Shown here in pieces: positions 1 to 13,115 of a stretch of DNA of 64,000 nt. Location of the stretch: the NCBI RefSeq assembly GCF_003254395.2, contig NC_037638.1:12917086-12981085 (forward strand). The letters run 5' to 3'. Each line of letters starts with the position of its first letter. Within the stretch, counting starts at the first letter, position 1. The notes under the pieces were generated by a model, which worked only from the letters and a program-made list of their open reading frames with translations, ran no database searches and was not told the DNA's origin. The translations under genes were made by a program, and so were the position numbers. This stretch comes from Apis mellifera. Lineage: Eukaryota > Arthropoda > Insecta > Hymenoptera > Apidae.

Positions 1-285
1 GCCTAGCTGTTTGTTACTTTTTTTCTTCTTCTTCTTCTTCTTTTTCGACTTTTAATTAAAAAGAAGATGGAGCAAGATTATCATCGACGAGATCCAGGAT
101 ATCGAGATGGTTAAGACATTTTCTTAAGAAATTAAGAAGCAATCAATTCAATTAATTCCGCCTGATTAGATCAGCTGGGACTGGTTTTGAAATTGAATCG
201 TATCACATTTCATTACCTTGATCGTTCAAGTTTTGGGGATCATTCGTATAAAATTCTAGAAGAATCTAAGAAATTTGGATAAATA
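1..285. other. Non-coding AT-rich flank with a short TTC microsatellite
   Basis: This stretch has no convincing reading frame. A short (TTC)n tract lies around positions 24-45 and the rest is AT-rich single-copy sequence. It ends at the TA dinucleotide (284-285) that is the target site of the adjacent mariner element. Confidence 0.6.
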
Positions 286-1212
286 TTGGCAACTAAGTAA
301 TTGCGGATTTTTTTTAGAAAATCAAAGACAATTTTTTCATGGAACTAAATAACTTTATTCTGTAATGTGTTGCCCATTTTGATCAATGACCTTTTGCCAT
401 CTTTCAGGCAGCATCGTAATCCCACGTTCATAAAACTTGTGGTTTTTATTAGCAAAAAACTGAATCAGGTACGATTTGATATCATCATCATTATTGAAAT
501 TTTTACCATTTAAGGAGTTTTGTAAAGATCGAAACAAAAAATAATCAGATGGTGCAAGGTCAGGACTATATGGTGGATGTGGCAAAACATCTCAACCAAG
601 CTTCAATAATTTTTGCCGAGTGATCAAAGATGCGTGTGGCCTTGCATTGTCACGATGGAATACAACATCTTTTCGATTTGTCAATTCGGGCCGCTTTTCT
701 TCAACTGCATTGTTTAATTTCGTTAGTTGTTCAATGTAGACAACAGAATTGATCGTTCGGTTGGGTGGTAAGAGTTCAAAATAGACAATTCCTTTGTAAT
801 CCCACCAAACTGATAACAAAACCTTCTTTCGATGAATACCAGCTTTTGATGTTGTTTGAACTGGTTCACGTGGCCTGCTCCACAATCTTTTCCGCTTGAT
901 ATTGTTGTAAACAACCCATTTTTCATCGCCAGTTATCAGTCGTTTTAAAAATGGATCATTTTCATTACGTTTCTTTAGCAAATCGCAGCTATTAATGCGT
1001 TAAATGCTTTTCTTTCAGTTCGTAAGAAACCCATGTATCGAGTTTTTGAACATAGCCAAGTTGTTTTAAGTGATTTTCAATGCATGTATGCGATACATGA
1101 AGCTTCTCTGCAATCTCACGAGTTGTACTGTGACGATCCGAATCGATTATTGCTTTGATTAAGTCGTCATCAACTTCAATTGAAATCCGCAATTACTTAG
1201 TTGCCAACCCAA
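286..1212 (-). mobile_element. Mariner-like element, copy 1 (deletion derivative)
   Basis: This is a Tc1/mariner-superfamily element inserted with transposase on the minus strand. It is flanked by TA at 284-285 and 1213-1214, the expected mariner target duplication. The right terminal inverted repeat reads TTGGGTTGGCAACTAA outward to inward on the minus strand. The left repeat has lost about five bases of the outermost motif and begins TTGGCAACTAA. The element is about 927 bp, against roughly 1.3 kb for full-length mariners. It shares with the copies at 21.8 and 55.5 kb the same junction, where the 5' repeat runs directly into transposase codons, so the 5' leader and the first DNA-binding helix-turn-helix are absent. 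The family resembles the mellifera-type mariners described from honey bee; that subfamily call is from memory. Confidence 0.93.
355..1192 (-). pseudogene. Broken mariner transposase (copy 1)
   Basis: This is a transposase reading frame on the minus strand, recognisable from the second helix-turn-helix (TTREIAEKLHVSHTCIENHL), the TGDEKW block with the first catalytic aspartate, HRDNARPH with the second, and YSPDLAPSDYFLF with the third. The spacing of the last two gives the mariner D34D signature. It is disabled in two visible ways. A TGG-to-TGA change creates a stop in the GWDVLPH region near 590, and loss of five bases (GCGTT, near 1003) shifts frame between the HLTH and INSCD segments. The N-terminal ~60 residues and the start codon are missing, as in the other copies. 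It cannot make active transposase. The C-terminus (LPERWQKVIDQNGQHITE) is intact. Confidence 0.93.
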
Positions 1213-1214
1213 TA

Positions 1215-4200
1215 TTTACCACTCTCTTCTTTCCATCTCGGTTTTTAATTTAAAAACTTCTTGTTAGATCTACCAATCTAATCTAATTTAAACTACTGTT
1301 ACGAGGAAACAATTATCTCGGCGACAATTATCGAAATATCAATTCCAGTTAATTAAAAGGGGACATGGAAGATCGGTGGAGAGCAACCCCTGGTTTACCG
1401 GTTGAAAAACGGTGAAATCGCGTGACCGGCGCGCGCCGTCCATTAATCCGAGACGAAGAGTTGGCGGGTAATATTCCGGAGAGAACCGACTTCCGGAGTG
1501 GTGGATGGCCACCGGTTGGCCCGGCGAGAGTATCGAATGTCTGCCGCCGCGCAATTAGAACGAGGCGAAAGGTTAATGGGATTGGCGCGAATTTAACGGA
1601 CGAGGAGTCGTGAACAAGGAGGAAATTTGGCTGAGAGTAGTATCGAAGAAGTTTGAAAAGATGAGAGGAGAATGTAATTGTTAAGGGAACAGGATTGGGA
1701 ATACTTGAATGTGTTTTTTATCAAAGTCATCAGTTTTAAATGAGTGATCTCAAAGTGACGAATGATTTTCAAAAATAATTCTTGCACGTGTTTGAAAAAA
1801 TTTGAGACGAGTTTAAGCTTGCGAAGGGAAATTTAGAAGATCGATATTTCTTATCATTTATCTCAATTATCATCAGAGTTTTGACAGATTTAACGATGTA
1901 GTAACGTTAAGAAAAGCGTAGAAAATAGATTAGCGTGGTAGGAAAGAAAGGAAGAAACGTTCGAGAGATCAAGTTTGACTAGATAATGACAACAAGTGGC
2001 CGAGACACGCGAGTTGCTCGAAGGAGAAACGGCAGTTTATGATCCGGCCGTTTATTGCGTGGACGATCGAAAGAGCCCGGAGGAAAGATTGTAAGGTCGC
2101 GAACGGGTTGTATAATTCGCCAATTATTGCTAATTGAATGGCATAAACGTCACGGCAGGCAGCCGAGACGTTTAATTATCCGCTTTGGCCCCGGACTTCC
2201 CACGTTTATTAGACGAGAAAAGAAAAACCTATTCGTCCATCCGATAGATCCGCCTAATATATCCCATTGATTTGTACTTGGTCTTCATTCTTCCGTTCGT
2301 GCACGGAAGAGTGATTCAGAGTGACTCATGCCAATAGTTTTTTAACAGTCCAACACAAAATAAAAATATTCTATAAATACAAAAGTTAAAGTAGAAAATG
2401 GCGCGAATGTTTATGCGTGTTGTGAAAGTCTGAAAGTTTGTCTGAAAGGATCTTTTAATGTTAGCTACCAGTCAGGGAACAAAGCTATGGAAAGATTGTT
2501 AAAAAGCGTATTTTGTAGCTTAACGAAAAAACATATAGTAAAATTCAATCTTCTAAATTATAAAAAGAAGCTTCGAAATTAATTTATTCCTAATATCTGA
2601 ATCTTCGTTCTAACATTTTCCTTCTAATACAAAATAAATTACACAAACTTCTTATTTATTACAACGTAATTAAATTTGCATGGAAGGCCGATTCGAGAAG
2701 ATTTCAATATATTCTTCAATAGTGTAGTATTCGAGCGGGAGCTTGAAAATGGATGAAGAACGAAACGAAACGAAACGAAGGCGCTATTACTCGCAGAAGA
2801 AGTTATGGTTATAGATTATCGGCGGACAGAGAGAGGACGAAGAATCGTACAACCGTTAGGAGAGATTGAGAGATTCCCCGTGTTGGAAAGTGGAGGAAGA
2901 GTTAAAGGTTGAGACTTAAAGAGAAAATGGACGAGGGAGGGGGGGGAGGAGAGATAACGTAATCGTCGGTTTAATCCGTCGACGGTTCGTCGCTCGTGTA
3001 CGTATCGGCAATTAACTCGGTAATTAGGCGTAAAACCGATAACTCTGCGCGCCAGAAATATACACACGCGTGAACAGAGGCGGCTCGATTAAATTCCTAT
3101 TCGGTATATAATTCTCCTTGCTTGCGCTGTATACTCGAAGAATAACGATTATATCTCTCTGTAAAATATTTATCCGTCGAATTTTCGAATTTGATTTCGT
3201 CTCTCTCTTCATCGAGATTCAACGAAAGAAATTTAATAGAATATTCACGGTCGAAGCGAGGGAACAGTGTTGCCGCTGTTACATTAAACACCGCCCTCCG
3301 ACGGATAGATGGATGAACTACGTCGCGCGGAAAACCGTAGCAAATCGTAAAGTACGAAATATGGGAAAGGTTAAGGCCGCGTAACCAGGCTTTGGCGTCG
3401 TAAATCGCGCGAAATGACGCGGCGAACCAGAGACGAATTCCGTTTCTTCTCTGAAAAATTGGAGAGAGAGAGAGAGAAAAATAATCTGGGATGGATGAAT
3501 AGCCGTGCGCTACTCTCTGAGAACTTCTTTCTCAAGGGGAAATGGAGCGCCGCGAGCTTCGAAGATGTTCGAAAGATAGATCTTTTCTTCGAGGTTTAAA
3601 GGGGAGGGGGGGGAGGCGAAATCCTGCGCATGCCCGTGATCCAGGGATCACGCTCGCTACCAATGCCTTCGAGAGAGCGTAACCTCGCGGGCAACCTTCT
3701 ATCGCACGTGTACAACGCCGTGTAAATATTTGTATGATGCACGGCCTGAAACCTCTCGTATCTTAACAGAATCTTTGCCACGCCGTGTACACATATAATC
3801 TCGGGTTGATATCGCGCCGAGCAAAACGCTTCACCGTGGCCGCTCGGAGGAAGGGCAGGAATAAGATCGTTTTCAAACGTGTCCCGAAGGATGAAGTATC
3901 GGATCGACCCAAGCCTCGCCCAGTTTCCTGTGAGAACTCGACGCCACGATTTGGAGAAGAAGTTACTCGGCAATGATCCGATATTAAAGGAATTTTGTTA
4001 TTATCGAAAAAAATATTCTGTTAATATTGGAATGTAAACATTTTTCTTATTTCTGATTCGTGACTCGCTTCTTGCAAATATATAATGTAAAAGAAAAAGA
4101 GAAATTTGTTGAGTGATACGAGGATTTTGAAATTGGTACATCTTTTTAATTACAGTTTCTCTGAATTCTTTTCATTCTTTTTAAAACTCAACGATTTTCT

Positions 4201-6941
4201 TGATAATAAAGAGATTTATTATTTATTATTATAAATTGCACTAAGTATATAAGTTTTATTGGATGACTTTATTTGAAATTTTCTTTGCTGCGAAATCATT
4301 TTTAAATAATAATTCTACGCTCCATGGAAGAAATCTTCTACCTGTTTTGATTAAATTAAGTACAACTCGAAGATGCCAGATTCTTTTAATGTTACAATTT
4401 ACAACAATTGTGCTTTTTTTTAACCCAAAAAGTTCTTACAAAAGTTTTTACAAGTAACGATGAAATTTTTTTACAAATTTCTAATTTTCTCTAATTTTTC
4501 TTTTCCTTGATTATTTCTCGATATTATCGTGTAGAGTTTCTTTGCTTTTTCTCATGTTGAGCATGTCGATCGATTCCTCGATCTTTTCAACGATCTTCAA
4601 AATTCTATCTTCTTCAAAGTGTAATACGAATATATTAAAATATGTCAACCAAAAATAATACAAAACATTCATTGACCGTCCAACGATAAAATTTATAAAT
4701 ATATCTGATTTTTCCAGGAGATTTTCAAAACAAGCCTGTTACAAAAGATCGATAATCGATTTCTAGAACTAAGAATTTTTAGGACAAAAATTGGGGAGGA
4801 CGCGGAATGCGCGATCGCTCCACTTTTTCGTTTTTAATTCCCGCATATTTCGGCCGCGTGCCGGTAAAATATGCAGGGAGGGGGGGCAAGCGTTGGAACG
4901 GCGGCTTAATGCCAGCGAAATATCGGCGAGATTATTCAAGCCGGGCTTGATTGGAGATGAGCAAACTCGATAAGCGGGCTTGGTCCCCGAACGAAGGAAT
5001 TTTCAGGTCTGGGAGCAGGTGTCGTGTATCGGGCAACCTGTTCCAACCATGCCACGGGAGAAAACGACGAAACAGCCAGCCTGCCGCCTTCTACGAGAGC
5101 TGCCCTGCTCTCGTATTCAAATTCCCCGCAGCCCGAATACCGACCGACAACAGACTGAGACGAATCGACGATGAATGAGTTAAATCTTCATGGGTCCGTG
5201 AATTTCTTCATTTCTCATTTCGTTTGAAGGGTATTTAAATTTTCGAAATTTTCCCCCCTTTCTTTCCTCTCTTCGTTTCCAACGTTTGATTCATTTTTCG
5301 TGATTTGAAATCAAAAATGTTATTAGTAAAATCAATATTATGTATGAATTTATTTGGGGAGCAAGTTTGTACATAAACAGATAGCTAATTTCACATTCAT
5401 GTAGGATCTTATACAATGTTTTGAAATTTATCTTTAAAGTTTGTAACAATTTATAAAATATTATATCGTGGAAATAATGTTGTAGTTGAATAATTAATTA
5501 AATTAAATTTCTTTTTTGTATCTGTGATATAATTGATTTCTCCAATTAAACCGGTTTCTGTAATTATAATATTCTACATATTTATATAATACTAAACTTG
5601 GAATAATCAAGTATTAAACCTGAATAATATTTTTTCTTGTGTTATTGTAACGATATATAATGTTTGTTGAAACTTATGAAAAGGGGGGAAAAGAAAAAAG
5701 ATTGGGCGATAAGAGTAGAGAGAACACGATAAGAAATTCTCTGATTCTAGGTGAAGAAAATAATTTTTTCATTTTACAAAGGGGGATGTTCGATTGTTGA
5801 AATGAATTCCAATCGGAAAGGCGGTTCATCTCCCATGCGGTTTTTCCTAGAATTTCGTGAAAGCAAGATCGTGGTTATTATAAGACCGAATATGTCAATC
5901 ACAATCTTCTTTCTTCTTCTCGGTTACGGATATATATTAGTGGTTTCTGACCCGGAAATCATCTGAAATCCATACGTATATCGATGCTCCATTAACTTTC
6001 GACGAAATCGATCTCGATACCCTTAATTCGATCGGAAGGGGATAGATTTCGGTGAAATCATCCGATTAAATTGTCTTCTCTTCCACCTTTTGTGCCATGT
6101 AAACCCTGTAGGTTCTCAACAGTATCAAATCTTTTTTAGAATTAATAATCGTATTCTATTAAGATTAAGAAGAGTTTGATATTCTTCCAAAATAATCAAG
6201 AATCAGTTTAAATTTCTGAGAACAATTAAACAATTAATTATATATTTCGTATTTACTATTATTTATCGTAAATAAATGAATAAAATAAATAGTTATCTAG
6301 ATAATAAAAATCTTGTTGATCATTTTTCATTTTAATTTTGAATGAGAGAAGAAGAAATTGCAAGTTATTTGAACATTATACATTGTAACTGAGAAAGCAC
6401 ACGTTATAGCTGTTTCATGAACTTTGATTAATAGATTTTACGCGTTGAACTTTCGCTTCAATTGAACAGAAGCTGTTTTCTTTTCCATTTATGTCTGCGA
6501 TTTGAGAGGTTCCGTAACGAGGATTAAAATAACGTATCAATAAATTTCGATTTATTCTTCTCGATTCTCCGAATATTTATCTCCTTGGCTTACAATTCGA
6601 ACGAAGTCACGTTCGGGGTATACGAATTACAGTCCAAACGTGATAAATGGTACATACAGAGCCATATTTCCGTCTGTCTCGCCATCCAAACAATTAGACA
6701 ACTCTATCGTAGTTGTTGAACAAGTCATTAAACAAGTCTCGAGATAACGAGTTAAATATCAACCTTCTGCTATCAACGTTTCAATCTCCGTTTAGATAAA
6801 TCATATACAGAGTGAATATGGTATGGATGTAATTATCTTCTGAACTATTCCTCATTCGAAAAAGTGTTTCAAATGAAAATTCTAATTGAAGATTCTATTT
6901 TAAGAAGCTTCTGTTTTATGATTATGTATTATTTCACGTTA

Positions 6942-6972
<31 letters not shown>

Positions 6973-7260
6973 CGTGCTTTTTGTTTAATATTTCTTTCTT
7001 TCTCAATTTAACAATTTTTGACGATATAGAGATTCAAAATTATTAATAGCGATGGAATTTTCAGATATAACGTTTTTCAGGATTTTTATTATTTCGATCT
7101 GTCAATACCAATTAAATTGTTTATTTATTCCTAATCCAAAATATTTTTATTCCTAATCTCTTTTGTTGTATTGTCAGTTTGTTAATACAAATACATTTAA
7201 TTGCAAATCACGATGATTCGATTTTGTCACAGAAATATAATGAATGATTCGTGATTTTTT
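1215..7260. other. Non-coding AT-rich region with GC-richer pockets
   Basis: I see no supportable gene here. GC- and CpG-richer pockets lie at about 1375-1610, 2000-2260, 2750-3960 and 4790-5180, in an otherwise AT-rich background. Open frames in them are short (under 126 codons), overlap on both strands and show no recognisable domain. A (GA)n microsatellite lies at about 6941-6966. The pockets could be conserved non-coding elements or unrecognised non-coding exons. Confidence 0.5.
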
Positions 7261-7270
7261 TATTATTTTT

Positions 7271-7675
7271 AGCTAATAGCTAATATACCCAAAATTATAC
7301 ATATAATGTATAAATTACTAAAAATGTTTTATCTTTTTCTTTCAAAAAATTATTATTAATTAAAAGCAAACATTATATTAAGAATCAATAATAAATTTTA
7401 TAAAAAAACGAATTTTCTTTGAAAACTAATAAACTAATAAACTAAATTTTAGCTAATAGCTAATAATAATAAAGAATATACCAAAATTATATATATATAA
7501 TATATAAATTATTAAAAATATTTTATCCTGTTCTTTCAAAAATCATTATTAATTAAAAGCAAACATTATATTAACAATTAGTTTACAATAAATTTTATAA
7601 GTAAGAAAACGAATGAATTCTTTGAAAATTAATAAACTAACTAAATTTTAGCTAATAATAATAAAAAATACATCC

Positions 7676-7729
<54 letters not shown>

Positions 7730-8370
7730 AATTAAAAGCAAACATTATATTAACAATCAATAATAAATTTTATAAAGAAACGAATTTTCTTTGAAAACTA
7801 ATAAATTAAATTTTAGCTAATAGCTAATAATAATAAAGAATTCACCCAAAATTATATATATATAATATATAAATTACTAAAAATGTTTTATTTTTTTCTT
7901 TCAAAAAATCATTATTAATTAAAAGCAAATATATTTACAATCAGTTTACAATAAATTTTAAGTAAAAAAACGAATTTTCTTTAAAAACTAATAAACTAAT
8001 AAACTAAATTTTAACTAATAATAATAAAAAATACATCCAAAATAATATATAAAATACTAAAAATGTTTTATCTTTTTCTTTCAAAAAATCATTATTAATT
8101 AAAAGCAAACTTTATATTAACAATCAGCAATAAATTTTATAAATAAAAAACCAAATTCTTTGAAAACTAATAAACTAATAAATTAAATTTTAGCTAATAG
8201 CTAATAATAATAAAGAATTCACCCAAAATTATATATATATATAAAATATATAAATTACTAAAATGTTTTATCCTGTTCTTTCAAAAAATCATTATTAATT
8301 AAAAGCAAACATTATATTAACAATCGATAATAAATTTTATAAAAAAACGAATAAATAATTCCAAATTCGT
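7271..8370. repeat. Tandem array, ~184-bp unit, six copies, dimer-like
   Basis: Six diverged copies of an AT-rich unit begin with the landmark AGCTAATAGC (or AACTAATAAT) at about 7271, 7451, 7650, 7815, 8013 and 8192. The spacings are 180, 199, 165, 198 and 179 bp. Each unit then carries a (TA)-rich block, a CATTATTAATTAAAAGCAAA block and an AATAAATTTTATAA block. Units 3 and 5 share 'ATACATCC' while units 4 and 6 share 'GAATTCACCC'. The better-conserved period is therefore a dimer of about 363-377 bp. Unit 3 contains an expanded (TA)n tract at about 7680-7725. Confidence 0.85.
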
Positions 8371-9400
8371 GATATTCTACAAAAATACGATAAAAACAGG
8401 AATTTCCCATCTCTTTCGATGTACAAAAATACAAAATTTGTCCAAGATTTTACTCTTTCCTTCGAAAAAGATTTTATACATTCCTATTTTCATATGACAC
8501 ATGATACGTCACAACGACTATTCGAAATCAAGCAGACTCTAATCCCCGTCTAACCTTAAGCCTCTCTCCATTGCAAATTACTATAGTTGTAACTTTCTCT
8601 GAAAATCGGATCCTCGTCGATCTCGTAGCCGTCGTTATCGGGGCTACGTGACGATCGATCGGCGGGAGCCCGGTCCACGATCGATCCTTTGTCCGGGCTC
8701 GCGACGGACGATAAGCCTCGTTCGAATCACGTTGGCTGGCCGCTGCAACCGATTTTGCAACGACTCTTTAAGCCTCTCGCATAAATTATACAAGCGTCTC
8801 TGTCCCTCTGTCCCACCTTCCTCCTGCCTATTACGAAACCACGTCTCTCCGTCCCTCTTTCTTGTTCGCGGCTCGCAACCGGCCGACCATAGGCGTCGCG
8901 GCGTGACTTTTATTACCGTGCCGTAACCTCTGGCACCCGAGGGACATCGAGGGAGGGAGAGTGTTACTTTGTCGCTCGAGTTTCACGCGTTTGCGACACC
9001 CTCGCGATCTAACCGTAAGATTCTCTCTTAGATCGTGGATGGGAACACTTGCGTGTGCCAGGAGTTACGTAGACTCGATTTTCTTCCAAGATTCGACGAA
9101 TTTTTTTAATCTTTTTTCTTGATCAATATTTTCAAGTCTTATTTTTACTTTTAATAGTTTTACGTTTATCCAATTTTATCCAATTTTCGTTGTGTAAATT
9201 TATTGAATTCATTTGTAATATTTATTCGTATATTGTTTCTTAAATTTTTCTAATTCAAACAAACTCTATATTTTCATATGAGATTGAGATTTTTGATATT
9301 ATTCTCTGTATATATAAATATATGTTTATTTTAAAAAGTAATTGTAAATGAAATAATTTAATTAAATTTATGTTAAATTTTTATACTAATATATATATAA
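8371..9400. other. Non-coding region with a CpG-rich island
   Basis: No gene is supported. A CpG-rich island spans about 8590-9050 and contains an open frame (8648-8926) with no domain or coding-like character. AT-rich sequence follows. The island could be regulatory. Confidence 0.45.
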
Positions 9401-9850
9401 TTATAAGTAAAATTATATGAATAAATAAATTATAAAAGAATTAAAATTAAAGTTAATTTTTAAGAAATTAAATTAAATTATTATATTATTATAATATTTT
9501 TAATTATCGATAAAATTTTATAAATGAGATAATTTAAAAATAATTATATAATAATTTATTTTAAATAAATTATATGTAGTTTTTAAATTAATTGTATTAA
9601 TTAATTATATATAAAGTATAAAAATTTATTAAAAATTAAAGTAAAATTATAATTAATAGAGAATTCTGAAACAATGAATGAAAGTTTTATATGAGTGCCA
9701 GTTATAGCGATTAAACTTAGGTGAAATTTAGAATTAATTGATAATAATTATTCATAATCTCTTTTGTCATTAAAAAATTTAGTAAAAAACTAGCATTAGA
9801 TACTCTATTATGAAAAGGTAATTAATATATAATAATGTATTAACAAGATT
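9400..9850 (+). pseudogene. Probable nuclear copy of mitochondrial 12S rRNA (NUMT)
   Basis: Two landmarks of insect mitochondrial small-subunit rRNA occur in order on the plus strand. GTGCCAG followed by a TATAGCGATTAAAC segment lies at 9695-9715, resembling the conserved GTGCCAGC..GCGGTTA loop. AAAAAACTAGCATTAGATAC followed by TCTATTAT lies at about 9785-9811, resembling the conserved AAACTAGGATTAGATACCC site. About 90 bp of AT-rich sequence separates them, including GATAATAATTATTCAT as expected for insect 12S. Upstream sequence from about 9400 is almost purely A/T and could be the 5' half of the gene, but its boundary is uncertain. The landmark substitutions (GG to GC, CCC to CTC) argue for a decayed nuclear insertion. 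It is not expected to be functional. Confidence 0.72.
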
Positions 9851-9909
9851 CGATAAAGAAAAGGAAAAAAAAATAAAGAAACTTATGGATCGAGACACAA
9901 AGGAGGTGA

Positions 9910-10240
9910 TTCTCGAATAAATAAATATTGGTCGTCATCCTCTCCCCGTATCGTGATCAATTACACACTTGCACAACCGTTTCCCCTTGCGTCCAGATCC
10001 AGTATCAACTCGGAGTGAGTCACCAGGTTCAATCAGGAGAAGCGCGCTGGTTCCCGGAACGCTCTGGTATGCTAATTGCGATCGCCCTGTGCGTGAACAT
10101 TGTCGTATGCGTGCACGCGCTGGTGCAGCGAGTTCCTCGAGTTCGACCTCTTCTGCTCCTTCTCCCTTCGTTCTCGAGGAACACGTTGTACTTGTTCTAA
10201 GGGCGCGGTTATGACATTGGAAATCCATCGCGTGATACCG
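9910..10240. other. CpG-rich island with a short secretory-like frame
   Basis: This GC-rich island lies right after the probable mitochondrial insertion. An ATG at 10069 opens a 43-codon plus-strand frame ending at TAA 10198-10200. It begins with a hydrophobic stretch (MLIAIALCVNIVVCVHA) that resembles a signal peptide. A GTGAGT-type sequence lies just upstream near 10015. There is no recognisable mature peptide, no poly-A signal context and no homology I can recall, so I do not call a gene. The opposite strand is also open (9935-10228), as often happens in CpG-rich sequence. Confidence 0.25.
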
Positions 10241-10837
10241 ATTTAATTTTATTTTTCGATATATTATTCAACAAATTATTAAAAAAAATGTAAAATAGAT
10301 CGTCGATAAATTTTTGAACGATAGAAAAATTTTAATTACTGTTTTATAATTCTGCAAATGAAAAAAGAAGTGATACAATTCAAACAAATTGAATTTGTCA
10401 TGTTATTTCGAAATGAAATAAATAATTGATATAATCGATATCAATTTTCTGACTTTAAATGATTTTGAAAGAAAAGTAAAATATTGTAATAGCAAGCGAA
10501 ACATTTTATTCTTTATTAAAAAATTTATTACACCATTTTTATTATTAATTTCAATTCGTAATCATCGTTGATACAAAAAATGTTTACGTGATTTTAACTG
10601 GTTGGACAAACTTTGGAGTGGAGATCCGTGTGAGATAATCGCGTGTTTCGTCTCTGATATTATGGATTTACGTGGGAAGGAAAATTCCTTTGGGATCTTG
10701 ATTACCGAGGGAAGAGTGGAACGATGTAGGAAGAGCATAAAGGAAAAGGGATTGGGTGGATTCGTCAGTTGGGTTACCCAGCAGGTTCCTCGAACGTTTT
10801 CGTGGCAAAGTGATTTAGGAAACGAGATCCTTGGCCG

Positions 10838-10846
10838 CTATAAAAG
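10838..10846 (+). promoter_or_regulatory. TATA-box-like motif
   Basis: The sequence CTATAAAAG closely matches a metazoan TATA box and sits at the edge of a GC-richer segment (10600-10860). No initiator or downstream gene was identified. In AT-rich DNA such motifs arise by chance, so this is weak. Confidence 0.2.
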
Positions 10847-10859
10847 AGGATAGGAGTTG

Positions 10860-12890
10860 TAACCATTGAAATTATTGTGAAACGTGAAACCTCTCCTAGA
10901 AACAGTAGGATAGATCTTCGAATCATCTTTTTTTCACGTATTTATATAATACTTTATAATTCAATTTGTATATAAATATATTTTATAATTTTTTTATAAT
11001 TATTAATTATGTTGCTATGTATTTAGTTTCGAGTTATATAAATCTGAGAGCGTAATCTTTTTATCATCCACTAAAATAATTAATTACTGGCTTTTGTGCT
11101 ATACTTTTCTCACGATTCACAGTGATCTCTATCTATTCCAGATAAAAAAATCCAGGTATTTTCTAAACGTAAACTACAAATTAATACTAGAACTAGAATC
11201 AAATTGACTTAAATCGATAATTCTAGACTTCATACAACTTTCAATAAAATCTGCTTGCATTCCGCATCAATCGCTTTCATTCAAACTTTCATGTACACAA
11301 TTGGCACACAAATCTATGAAACATTCTTTGATTTTCTATTTTTCGATAAGAAATACTCGGAGCTTTTTTCGATCCTTTCCAAAAAAGTTGTTCGAATTTA
11401 ATTTGAACGTCGATCAAAAACTTTCTTCTTTTCGTCTCATCGTGAAAAATATCCAAACTAAATATCAGCTATATTTTACATCACAAATCTGTATTCCCAA
11501 TTATCTAGCGATCAAAGAATAAGGCACGAGATATTCGATTATCACCCGGACGTTCAATTAACAATTCACCGATCACGCGAGCCATAAATATCGCCGCGTA
11601 TCTATCCGAGCCGTTTATTAGAATGCAATTAATCGGTGGCCATCGATGTAGGTTAACGCTCGATCATATACGTATATATATATATATATATATATTCAAT
11701 GTGTATCCTTGGTCGATTTAATTGAATAAGTGTGTCGCGCGGAGACACGTAACCGCGAATTATCTCCGCGCCAGGATCGAGAGAGTCCCCTTCGGTGTAC
11801 ACACTGTGTTTCGTCTATAACCGAACACGCTTAGATGCCTGGTAGATAAGAAACGAACGAAAGAACGGGGGAAGGGGAAGGGGAGGCGAGCGAGCCGAGT
11901 GGAGGGGGAAGAGATCTGTCGTGATTAGCATCGGCGGAATTCGCCGCGAGAATTCCTCGCTCGAATCTCGACAACGAGAGCCGCGCGAAAAATTTGTCAC
12001 GACGCGTTCCTCGAGTTTCTGACCGAGTGTCGCGTTGGAAAGAATAATTTGGGATACATTTTTTTTTTGTAAATTTTTAATATAAATAATATTTTTAATA
12101 TATATAATTTTTAATATAATAATATAATATAAATATATATTTCTTATCCAAGTGTAATATTTGAATAAAAATGTTCGAGTTAGATGTATAATAGATCGGA
12201 AAATGGATTAAATTCCAAGTTTCTTTTTTTAAATATAAGAATACTTTGATTATTTGTTATTGTAATTTTGTATTTATATTCTTTTTTTCTATTGTTTCTT
12301 CTATGCTCTCAAAGAATTCTTGTAAATAATGCACGAAAAAAATTTTTTAATCGAAATATCAAATTTTAAATTTATAACAGTATGTAATGATACTTTATTT
12401 GTATATTCATTGTTCGTAAGAATTAGAAAATTGAATGACAAATAATTCAAATTTCGAGTAGTAATTTCGTATTCCTGAATGGAAACTATTATACACTTAA
12501 TTCGAATTTAAATTCGAAGATAAAGCATTCAATGCTGAAACAAAAATTCAATCTAATTCATAACTGAAACAATATGAATAAAATTGTACTTGGAAATACT
12601 TAACACGATAATTATTGGCAAATCCCAATGTCAATCGAATAGAATACTCGCAATTTTTAGAAATTATTTAATAAAACAATTATAAATTAGAAACTAATCA
12701 TAAATTGGATAATTTTTAATTCTAGATATGATAAAGATATGTATATTCATTTCAATTATATATCATTATAATTTCAATTATCTACTTATAATATGTTTAG
12801 AAAAATATCATGATCTTAGTGTTGCAATTCAAATCGATCAACACATTAAAAAAAATAAATATTAATTATTCATAAATTCCATTAAATAAA
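10860..12890. other. Non-coding AT-rich region
   Basis: No gene is seen. A CpG-richer pocket occupies about 11530-12050, preceded inside by a (TA)n run near 11672-11694. The remainder is AT-rich with many stop codons in all frames. Confidence 0.5.
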
Positions 12891-13115
12891 TCAATTCATT
12901 ACACTAAGCTTAATTGAATATATTCATAATTCTGAAAAATCAATAATTAAAAATATTTTTTCTCAATTAAATAAATCAATTTATTACACTAAGCCTAATT
13001 ATGAATAACATATTAATAATTCTGAAAAATCAATGATTGAAAAATACCAATTTATTACACTAAGCCTAATTATGAATACCATATTAATAATTCTGAAAAA
13101 TCAATGATTGAAAAA
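12891..13115. repeat. Short tandem repeat, ~71-85-bp unit, three copies
   Basis: The landmark ATTACACTAAGC recurs at about 12898, 12983 and 13054. Each copy is followed by TAATTATGAAT-like sequence and ATTCTGAAAAATCAAT. Spacings are 85 and 71 bp, and the last two units are nearly identical. Confidence 0.75.
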
